Shown: positions 55,194 through 64,000 of the stretch, piece after piece
How positions within the stretch are numbered: the stretch's first letter is position 1
How the letters are laid out: each line of letters begins with the position of its first letter
Source: Promerops cafer
Lineage: Eukaryota > Chordata > Aves > Passeriformes > Nectariniidae
DNA: 64,000 bases
Reading direction: 5' to 3'
Assembly: GCA_013398275.1 (NCBI GenBank)
Contig: VZSE01013216.1
Location: 3,186,337-3,250,336, forward strand
Notes under the pieces: generated by a model
Databases searched by the model: none
The model's input: only the letters and a program-made list of their open reading frames with translations
Told to the model about the DNA's origin: nothing
Program-made: the position numbers and the translations under genes

Positions 55194-55282
55194 TATTCCG
55201 TCAGGGTGATATTGGGACGAATTGGTATGCTGTCCTGACAGGATCACTGGATGTGAAGGTGTCTGATACAAGCAACCACCAG
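55194..55282 (+). CDS. RAPGEF4: RAPGEF4 coding exon 3, residues 70-99
   Basis: This 89-nt exon completes Leu70 and encodes FRQGDIGTNWYAVLTGSLDV, then KVSDTSNHQ, ending on a codon boundary after Gln99. It forms the central beta-strands of cNBD-A; the FRQGD..T.WY.VL.G.L pattern is the canonical start of a cyclic-nucleotide-binding beta-barrel. Relative to the mammalian sequence I remember, Thr85, Asp94 and Asn97 are substitutions at loop or surface positions. The donor CAG|GTAAAA is good. The 89-nt length would shift the frame if the exon were skipped. Confidence 0.97.
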
Positions 55283-56530
55283 GTAAAATAGATTTTTCAT
55301 TGCAACCATCCGGTCAGTAGTACAGAGAAAGAATATAATTTATGGTGAGGTAGATAACAACACATTCTGTACAGATATTTTGTCATATCACAAGGTTGTA
55401 TGTGTGTCTCTGAGTCTTTTTTAGTCTCAGTTGTCCCTAGTCTAAGGAGGGCAAATCATGCCATTGATTGCAAGAAGCTGAAATGCAATGCTCTGGAAAT
55501 GGTCTACATTTTAATGTGAAACAAGACTCCTGTAGTAGTGCTATTGAAGTTGTGCTAAAGATCAGAGAGTTGTTAATTCATTCCCTAGAAATATTTTAAT
55601 TCAGTTCTTGTTCAGGAAGTTCAAAGCAAACCCACTAACAGTGCAGTCTAATAACAGCATAATGCAGTCTCCACTGTAGAAGTGGGGAAGTATTGTAGTA
55701 ATAGCAGACTGTTGGAACTGCTGCAATGTTGGACAAGAAGCCTATAGGTAATACCTATTCAGTGTTAAGAAATAGAAGAACAAGTAAAATTTTCCCCAAA
55801 TTTAAAGTGGTTTCTCAGTACCTTGGTGCGCCTGGATTTATAAAATTTAGAGTACATAAAAATCCAAAAGGATGAGATACTTCTCCTAGTCTCCTGTCGA
55901 TGTTGTTTAATGTCATGCTGACAAGTCATGCACTTGCTGCTGTGAGCTTAGTCTCCTGGGAAGGCATCCTGTCCATTCCAGTCTCCCATGTTTGAGATCG
56001 GTGATTGTCCCATGATGTAGCTCAGCATGAGGTTGTACCTCTGTTAAGGGACTCATTGTGCCTTCGCATGAGTAGTGTAGCTACCCAGGACCTGATAGAG
56101 ACCACTACCCATTTTCCCCACCTGGACTGAATATAGCATGTGTAGGGGATGGTGGTGGTGTATTCTTTGCCCAAAGTTTGGTTGATTGAGGAAAGTTTTT
56201 TGGTCATAGCAGATTTCTTTCACTTTGTTGAGCATTGCATCACCATTGAAATTGGATCAGAATGCAAGTCAAGGCAGTGTGTTAGTACTGGGTCTTTCTA
56301 CTTCCTGCAGTAGAATGATACATGCAAAAGCAACTTCTTTCATATTATTTTTAGCAACCTCTTCACTGTACAAAGTAGAGATTGATTGAGAGTATAATTA
56401 GCTTAATTTGAGCAATTCTTGGCATAGCCTGGCTGTTGCTGGTATTGTCACATTGTGGAACAGTACTGGGCTCTTATGAGACCTTTTTCTGTGCAGTCTA
56501 AAGCAATAAGGATTTTCCGGTGTTTGCCAA

Positions 56531-56891
56531 AAGATGGCACTGCGCTGTTGTGAAGAATCAATGCTCTTTATTCAGAAAGTAGTACATCTGCACTATCTGG
56601 ATGTTAAATTAGGAATCTCTTTGGAGTGTTGATTTGTTCCGTTAGATGGAGTATGGAACACTTCAGGTTCTTAATGAATATAATGTAAATTTTTTTTTTC
56701 TGCTTGTTCAGGTTAACTTCATTTTCCTGCCAGTGGGAAGCTGTTGAACTACAATTCATGTAATTCTAGTTCTAGAAATTATATTTTGTAGTTATTTCTT
56801 ACCTCATATTTCCTTCTCACACGAACAACAAACTGAATTCTTTCCACTGCCTGGTTGCCATAGAATACAGCCTCACTGCCAAAAAGATGGC
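56531..56891 (+). promoter_or_regulatory. Pair of YY1-type motifs (AAGATGGC)
   Basis: AAGATGGC occurs at 56531-56538 (within CCAAAAGATGGCACTGCGC) and again at 56884-56891 (within CCAAAAAGATGGCAGCCC), 353 bases apart and in the same orientation. AAGATGGC is the core of the YY1 site. The first copy also matches 13 of 15 CTCF consensus positions (56527-56541). Motif match only; intronic occurrence by chance is possible. Confidence 0.3.
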
Positions 56892-57591
56892 AGCCCATGC
56901 ATTTGCTATTACTGTCTGGATAATTTTGATGTTTGCGGATTCCTAAATACTATTTGAGTCCAGCATTTTCTCTGGTTTTGCTCCAGCTTGGTGCTTATAC
57001 CATGTCCCTCCTTGTCCATTCTTGGTCTCCTTCTCATTCTCCTGCCTGTAGCTCCTGGATGTGGTTCCAGTCTTGGTGGTACTTTCTTGTTGGCATGATA
57101 CTGGTCATTCTTGAGCTTGAAGTACTTGGTGGCACTCCCTGCCTACTGTGCTCACTACAAACCCAGATGATGGAGGCAATACGGTGTTGTATTGCTGTCA
57201 GGGCAGCCCTGGCACACTCAGTTGACAGCATTGTGCTCCCAGCTGGGAATGGATGACCAGTGACTAAGATGTAGGGGTGCTTGGAGGACAATTTCCAATC
57301 ACATCACCCAGGAGTGAAGGTTTCCTTTGAAAAGTGGTAATAATGACTAAGTGCTCTGCTGTTACTATTATAGCATAAATGTCACTAATGCTAATGAGAA
57401 ACTTCCAGCACAGCAGGAGAGATACAGATGTTCACCTGATTTAGAAGTTTGTAGACTCATGTAAAAGTACAGGATTATTCCGTCTTTCCTAGTAGGAGAG
57501 AAAATAACTCAGTATTTAGATTCCTATTGGTTAAGGTGTCTTTAAACATGACTAATTAATTCGGACACTGTTTAATACTTCAGATAAACGT

Positions 57592-57656
57592 GAGGTTGTA
57601 TTAGATGACCTCCTGAGTTTTCTTGCAACTTGAATTATCCTATGATTATATGATGA
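57592..57656 (+). mobile_element. CR1 LINE fragment, 3' terminus, in intron 3
   Basis: The + strand reads GAGGTTGTATTAGATGACCT, then CCTGAGTTTTCTTGCAACTT, then GAATTATCCTATGATTATAT with a GATG end. It is the last about 65 bases of a CR1 element with a degraded ATTCTATG tail. It is sense to the gene, 5'-truncated and non-coding. Confidence 0.87.
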
Positions 57657-60600
57657 TGCCTACAGTGTTAATGTAAATATGGAAAATCAATTCTCTTGAT
57701 TAAAAATATGAGTCTCACTTTTGCTAGGTGTTTATCTGTCTACTTGGGAAACTTCAGTTTCATCAAGCCTAGGAATTAATGCATTGTGTAACAGCAACCA
57801 TGTGCTACCTCTCTGTGCAGTCACCTTTGCTTGGTAACTTTCTCCCATTAGAAGTGCATTAAGTTATTGCGCACTTGATCCCTACTAAAAATGTCTTAAT
57901 AGCCTTGGTTCCTACAGAGGTATGTAGGAACATGTCTTGCACTAGAAATTAAATCTTAGTGTACTAGTGGATCAAGACTTCAGTGTAGCTAGTGCAGTAT
58001 TAATTCACACACATTCTTGCTGCACAGCAGCTTACTAGTGTAGACTCCTGTCATTTCTCTCAGAAAATACTAGTAATACTGATTAAGACCAAGTTAAGAA
58101 TTCATATAAACATAAATATTGATATTAGCTATTATTTGATATTATAATAACAGGAACTATTACATCTAATGTTTTAAGGGCTTTAATAAAGACAGACACA
58201 GATATTTAGGACCTCATAAAGCTTTGCTTTCATACTGGTTTGGAAAAATGCTTTCTGCTTGCAAAGCTGTGTTCTGTCACGAGAGGGCAGTGTTAGAACA
58301 CAAAGCAAACCCGAGTGCGGGCAGTGTTCGGTACTGGAATGGATACTTTGTAAATCGTAGTCGGCTATTTACCATACACACCTGTTCTAAAGAGTTTGGC
58401 CAGAGAAAATGTTGCTGTTCCTGTTAGTTTTGTTCCACCGAGCTGGTAAAATGTGCTGGTAATTTCATCTGCCATTGGAATGGCTACAGAGATTTAACAG
58501 GATTACTCATCCAGTACATCCTGAGTGGAGTCTGCTATCTGTGCAAACTGTTTATGGATTTTTCTGGCTATTCAACAACTTCAAGAAGAAGAGACTGAAG
58601 AGGACTTTTTCTAAGGTGAAAATGTCTCACTGTGGATTCCAGAGGTAACTGTAGTGAACTGTTTTGGTCTTGCCTCAACTTGTTTGTGACAAATACCCTG
58701 ATAAATACTGTACTTAAAAGTCATAGAGAAACAGAATTAAGTTACCTTCAAAATAAACAGAAAATTCAGCCTCTGTAGAATATAGCAGAAAGAGGTCTTT
58801 AATCTCAGTTATGATCAGATTCTGAATTTCATTATTATTTGGCACTGTTGCCTGCCCAATGTTGAGATATCTAGTAATAGAAATTTCTCATAGAGATATT
58901 CCTGGTTTGGTGTTGTCATAAAAACGTTGCTGACTACCTTGTGTATGTTTCATTTTAGAGCTTTGTTTTGAAGCTGAGCAGTCCAAGGATGACTATTGGC
59001 AGTGTCTCAGAATAAAGCCGTGAATAAATGCATTATGACAAAAGCATCAGGTTACACTGTTGTCAGATTCTGCAACACTGATTTTCTGAATTAGATACAG
59101 AGCCTTTTACCCCAAAGATTTTTCTGATAAACTATGAAGGAATGAAGAGAAGAAAGACAAAGACCAAACAGCAATTTGATCTGCAGTTTTGCTGTATTTT
59201 GCCAGCTGAATCATAGTGTTTGTTGGGGCCTATTGCCAGCTTATTTTGCCTATGTTATGGCGGAGTTTTTTAAGGAGGTCAATTTTTAAAAACAGACCAA
59301 ACTGAACATAGGGCATTGACTTAACAAACAATTAGCCTTTTTAAGAAAAACTTTGAAGGAGGAGCTGTGAGTGCTTGGATGGTACAGCAGTGTCAGCTGT
59401 AAGAAGATGCAGAGGGCTGGGGATGAAAAGCTAAATAGGTTAATGGTTTTGCTGAGAAGAATGACTGAAGAAAGAGTTTCAGATGTTCATGTGAGAAATG
59501 GAAGACTTTCACTACTCTGTGAAACTGAGGACAAAGGAGGTGTGTGATAGGATGAAGTGGCATCAAGGAAAGATATTTAAACAGGGTCATCCTTGCAATA
59601 CTGCTTTCAGCATGTAAATGCCATCATGTATTTTGGAGATAACCTATGTGAAGTTGTGACATAGGTGTGTACTGTAGTTAGAAGTATAAATATGCCTAAG
59701 CTAGCTTTAAATTATTTAGTTTGAGCATGAGAACTGCTGTACCCATTGTAACACAGAGATTGGCTGAACTAATGTACTAAGCTGAGAAGCACAGTGTGTT
59801 GGCTCATGCTGAGCTCCACAGTGTTGTGGTTGTGCTAATTTTGGTTTTGAACTTAGCTTATTGGAAGTTAATATAGAAAAATCGTTTCACTTCTCTCTGC
59901 CAGGTGACATAGGAAAACATCCAAGATATTGCAGGTAGCTTTTAGAAGATCAGATAGAAATGTGTGGAAATAATGAATGTGGTGTTACAGTACAATTTAT
60001 CTGAACCATATGTATTTTAATTAGGTACTAGAAGAGAAGCTGCTCACAGTTTTTGTAGAAACATAATGCCTCCTTTAAGCAAATAATCTTGTCTTGTGTA
60101 AAGAGGGTGGCCTAACATATATTTGCAAACTGCAGTTTTAGTGTGTTCAGAAGGTATATCTATGTTATTGTTAGAAATAGTTTGATGAGGATTTTTGGTC
60201 TGAATGGCTGAAACACTCAAGTAAAGGTAATGGAACAGAAATATCACTTCATAGTTTACTTTCATGTATATCCTTGGTTTCTCTGTTATAAAAGGAAATT
60301 TTTTCTGAGGACTAACTGAACTGTGTCAAAGTAATAATAAGCAAACTTCTCAAAATGCCAGCTTTTGCAAAACTCCAGTTAAACATAGAGATAGTATGAT
60401 GTCCTAGAGAGAGACAGATGCAGAGGTGAGATAAAAATGCAAGGCTTAGGAAAATGATGAAATCAAAAACAATCTAGCTACATCAGCTCCCTTATAAACT
60501 CAAGATGTTGAATAAACTAAAATTTCAAAGTAACGTCCCCAGTCCATTTGAGCCTAGCACTAGTAATGTTTTTCCCTGTTTTCCTAATTGCTCTTTCCAG

Positions 60601-61636
60601 CACCATGGTTTTATTTACGCGCAGTACAAAAATTCTGTTTGCCAGGTCAGGAAACAGAAGGGGTCACAAGTCAAGGAGGACGATACAGGATGATCCTTGA
60701 GATGGTGGGGAAGGGAATAAAGCAGAGCCTTGTTTCTGATTCTCATCCATTCCATAAAATGGTCTTGCAAATTCAATGATGTTTTAGATTGATGGGGAGT
60801 AAGGGAAAGATTTAAGAATGCTTTCCCTGCATGTGTCTCCTGTGGCAGTAAGAGTCAGTGAAACTGAATACACAAACAGCCTCTGATTTGAACGCCACTG
60901 TTTTATAGTGTGTACAGAGGACAGATAGCAATGGAAGCAATCTCATCTTTCCTAGTCTCTAATACTGCCTTTTAAATAGCTGAGTGAATGTTAGCTGGTT
61001 ACCAGCTGCTTCTGGGATTGCAGAGGGGAACAGCAAACAGGGAGTTTTGAGCTGCCAGCAGTCCTCCTGAAGTCTTCACTGAACAGCAGGAGATTCTTGA
61101 GTGTAAGGTTAACAGGCATAATAGGAAACACACCTGATTCCCCAGGAGGCTGGAGATGTATAAACAAGGGGTAGAGAGAAAATGGGGCTCTGAAGCCTTG
61201 AAGACAGCATATAGGTCTGCACCCCAGCTGGCTGTGAAACTGCATCTCTGTGGAGAACTGTGATGGCTGGGGAAAAAATCTGAAATAACTTCAGATTCTG
61301 GAAACCTAGGTTTTCCTTTAATAATGTAGATAGGACCATTCCAGCTTCTTGACCTAACACCCCACAGTGTTAATTTATTTCTTAAGCTTAACAACTGCCT
61401 CATCAGAAGTTACCTTATAAAGTAATTTTTTAACCAACACTGATCCTTTTTTCTTCTCACGTCTGTTCCGTCATTGAAGATTTTTCTTTAGGGTTGTAAA
61501 CAGAGAAAGTGAAATGTTTAAAATGAGTTTTATTTTTTGAAGGGAGGGGAGTGAGTGAGAAAGAAGTCAGAAGATGTAAACAATGTCTATGATCCACCTA
61601 CAGGAAAAGTTTCTTTTATGCCAGCCTGTGATGACA

Positions 61637-61707
61637 AACAGAGCTCTTTTATCTGAACTTNGCTGTTTGGTTATCCTGTCCTGAACAGAGCTCTTTTATC
61701 TGAACTT
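61637..61707 (+). repeat. 24-bp direct duplication flanking an ambiguous base (N at 61661)
   Basis: The 24-mer beginning AACAGAGCTCTTTTATCTGA is present at 61637-61660 and again at 61684-61707, a 47-base offset. The only ambiguous base of the window, N at 61661, lies immediately after the first copy. This arrangement is typical of an assembly join or polishing artefact, though a true tandem duplication is possible. A related segment (GCCTGTGATGACAAACA) occurs at 61624-61640 and 62551-62567. It has no effect on coding exons. Confidence 0.9.
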
Positions 61708-63493
61708 TCTGAATAGAATTGCGAATAATGTATTGTATATCTGGAGATTAAATTTTGTATGAGTAGTAGGCACATTTTCTTTGTAGCTCCTTTGAATGCC
61801 ATTGTGAGTATTGTAGCATGCATAGAGTGTTTCAGCTCTGAAGTGTAAGCTTGGGAAGGCAGATTTCAGTGTATAAACTATATTATAATCTGTTTCTAGA
61901 GACTTCTATTTAGGTGCCTAGGTGCTAATTCCCGAATATTCTTTCTTTTAAATAAAAGCTGTTCTTACTTTCCTTCCTTGAAAATTTATTTCTGACATTT
62001 GGTAAATTTTTCCTCGATCTTCTCTGAGACATAATTGATGTTGTTTTTCTGAACACACAGTTTTATATGGTAACATCTGTGTAAGAGCAATTTTCTATGG
62101 TTCAGGGAACTGGACTATTATGGGCTTTTGTCTTTGTATTGCAATTACAAAGCTACTAACTTTGTCTTAATAACATTTGCCTATTATGACTTACTGGATG
62201 CATGAAAGGAAAGCAGTGCAATTCTAAAACCAGAAAATGATACTGAAACATGCTAATGCATCTCTCCTGGATTATCAGCCACAAGGATAACAAGGATAAC
62301 GTTTCTGCTTTGATTTTTGTAGATGTTGCATGGATCTTACATTTTAGAATTAAACTATACTTCTCATGTTGTGTCAAGTAAAGTTAGCATGTGTTTTTAT
62401 ATGTTTATTTGTAATTGTGCACATATATGATTTCCTTTAAGAACTGTTTGTATGATTTTAAATTTTTTATGCTGTTGCTATTTTTTAATAACTTAACAGA
62501 CAGTCAGATAAGGCCCATCTCAGAAAAAAGACGTGAGTGTTCAGCTTCAAGCCTGTGATGACAAACAAAGCAACTTGTGAGCTGAAAATAGAACATGTAT
62601 CTAAAAATCTTGATTCAGCAAGTTGTTTAATGGCTACTTTTTTCTCTGCAGTAGCTCAAAATTTTTATTAGAACTACTACAGAGGAGTTTGTGGCCAAGG
62701 GAGATTAATTTAGACATCATTTAGAATGGCATGTGCTCATATAGACTCCTTTGAAGTGGACTCCGCTGCTTGTTTGGTACCTTCTTATTGCTCTGTACAT
62801 AGATACAATTTTTCCAGGTTGTTTGAACTTTAATAGTTTTCTTGAAATCCCTGATTTATGTGAAAATAATTGTTTTGGTCTGGTAGTTAATTGGCAAACA
62901 TCCATTAACAATTGAAAGATTTGCTGGGAGCATTTTCCACAGAAGGGCCAAGAGTTGGTTCAACTGTACAAGTGCATTGCTTGTACAATAGAGAAATGCA
63001 ACAAGAGGATGTTATAATTGAAAGTCATGTTTACATAACAGAAAACATAATAGGCAAATTTTCTTTCTGATGAAGGTAGCCTGTGTAGGATGGAAGTTTA
63101 TATTCTGAGATTGCATTTCTGATTCTAGTTACCTTCTCATCTCCTCTGAGATTTCTAAAGATCTCCTCATCACAGCAGTGTTTAGAGATAGATGAACAGA
63201 GATCATAGTTTTTTATAAAGATGAAAGTGATTCTTGTGTTCTCAGATTTGCATTCAGAAATGTCTAATTCAACTGATGATCATAAAAACAGAAGACCCAC
63301 TTGTTTCCATGTTAAAGCTTCCCATGTTGTTCACCAGCATATTGATTTTTTTTGTTGTTGACACTTAAATTAATTTTCTTTTTAAGCAGATTGCTGAAGA
63401 ATCTCAAGGCAGTGCTATTAAAAAATAAGACACAAAGACTCTCAAAACATCCTGAAATATTTAATGTGTCTTTTTTTTTTTTTTTAATCAAAG

Positions 63494-63640
63494 GATGCTG
63501 TGACAATATGCACTCTTGGAATAGGAACTGCTTTTGGAGAGTCCATTCTGGATAACACTCCTCGCCATGCTACCATTGTTACCAGGGAACATAGTGAGCT
63601 CCTTCGAATTGAGCAGAAGGACTTCAAAGCACTTTGGGAG
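63494..63640 (+). CDS. RAPGEF4: RAPGEF4 coding exon 4, residues 100-148
   Basis: This 147-nt, in-frame exon encodes DAVTICTLGIGTAFGESILD, then NTPRHATIVTREHSELLRIE, then QKDFKALWE. It contains the phosphate-binding cassette of cNBD-A: Gly114-Glu115 of FGE, and Pro122-Arg123 with Ala125-Thr126 of the PRxAT motif, the residues that hold the cyclic phosphate and ribose. Gly114 is the position mutated in functional studies of this domain in rodent EPAC2 (G114E). His132 replaces the Ser I remember in mammals. The donor GAG|GTAAGT is a perfect consensus. The exon is 49 codons long, so skipping it would delete the cassette without a frameshift. The gene continues beyond the window with the rest of cNBD-A, DEP, cNBD-B, REM, RA and CDC25-homology domains. 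Confidence 0.97.
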
Positions 63641-64000
63641 GTAAGTTCAGATTTATTGGCAGTTAATGCAGGAAAAATGACTTGACCTTGAAAGTTTTCG
63701 TAATACACTATGAAGACATCTATACCATAAGCAAAGTATAACTTTTTAAAATTCATTTGTAAAAAAAGGAAAGTTTTTACTTCTCTTTAGTGCTTCATAT
63801 TATATATGATTACATACTCCTGTATTTCTTTCTTGTGGGCCTCTTGTAATGAAATAACTTAGAGGTAGAACTTCTGGTAGAATTTATTTATATACTGTAG
63901 GTGTTGCTCTCTCAGCCTTAAACTTGCTTTTATTGCCAGCGTTTATGAGGAGAGTCTATTCTTATTATACTCTGAAATTTTAAATTATTCCCATTTACTC
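63641..64000 (+). other. RAPGEF4: RAPGEF4 intron 4, 5' part
   Basis: The intron opens with GTAAGT and runs to the end of the window. It is AT-rich, with nothing recognisable inside. Confidence 0.9.

Larger units (their letters stand above)
55283..63493 (+). other. RAPGEF4: RAPGEF4 intron 3
   Basis: An 8211-base intron with GTAAAA donor and a long T-run acceptor ending AATCAAAG at 63493. It contains a CR1 tail fragment at 57592-57656, two AAGATGGC (YY1-type) motifs, a weak CTCF-like motif at 58277-58291, and a 24-bp duplication around a single ambiguous base at 61661. The 55980-57310 stretch reads as locally richer in G and C with overlapping frames on both strands, but I could not match it to a known element or pseudogene. 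Confidence 0.9.

Noticed and set aside
58277..58291. Second CTCF motif (TCACGAGAGGGCAGT, plus strand)
   Set aside because: It matches only about 13 of 15 consensus positions and lacks a GC-rich context; too weak to annotate as a site.

Overview
The window is vertebrate nuclear DNA, most likely from a bird. Only one protein-coding gene can be supported: the 5' end of RAPGEF4 (EPAC2, a cAMP-activated exchange factor for Rap GTPases) on the + strand. Four coding exons join in frame to give residues 1-148 of the long isoform (EPAC2A): the start at 44066 and the whole of exons 1-4, with every intron bounded by GT-AG. The avian assignment rests on the repeats: CR1 retrotransposon fragments, two of them with the 3'-tail microsatellite typical of birds and other sauropsids, and no recognisable SINE or L1 family. 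I cannot name the species.

Layout. Positions 1 to about 42000 are AT-rich 5' flank with no supportable coding exon. They hold three CR1 fragments (15650-15720, 20640-21180, 36240-36405), a 331-nt uninterrupted pyrimidine microsatellite (20216-20546), a shorter CCCCTT-type tract (23966-24023) and a few small tandem repeats or hairpins. In other amniotes the gene upstream of RAPGEF4 is PDK1; none of its exons is visible here. At 42000-42290 there is an isolated GC/CpG-rich patch with a near-perfect CTCF motif on the minus strand. At about 43550-44700 lies the promoter and CpG island: CCAAT box, TATA-like box, GC boxes, a 3 x 21-bp GC repeat in the inferred 5' UTR, and coding exon 1. Intron 1 (9.8 kb) contains an unusual cluster of inverted repeats (46682-46872) and an antisense CR1 insertion (49783-50388). 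Intron 2 (1.1 kb) and intron 3 (8.2 kb) follow. Intron 3 carries a short CR1 tail, two YY1-type motifs, and an ambiguous base sitting between two copies of a 24-bp duplication. The window ends 360 bases into intron 4.

How it works together. Exon 1 encodes the N-terminus and exons 2-4 encode most of the first, low-affinity cyclic-nucleotide-binding domain (cNBD-A), including its phosphate-binding cassette. EPAC2B and EPAC2C are known to lack this domain because they start from downstream promoters, so the CpG-island promoter here is the one specific to EPAC2A. No previously undescribed gene system is evident. The observations most worth checking are the inverted-repeat cluster in intron 1, the CTCF-bearing CpG patch, a 194-codon open frame in AT-rich flank, and the probable assembly flaw in intron 3.
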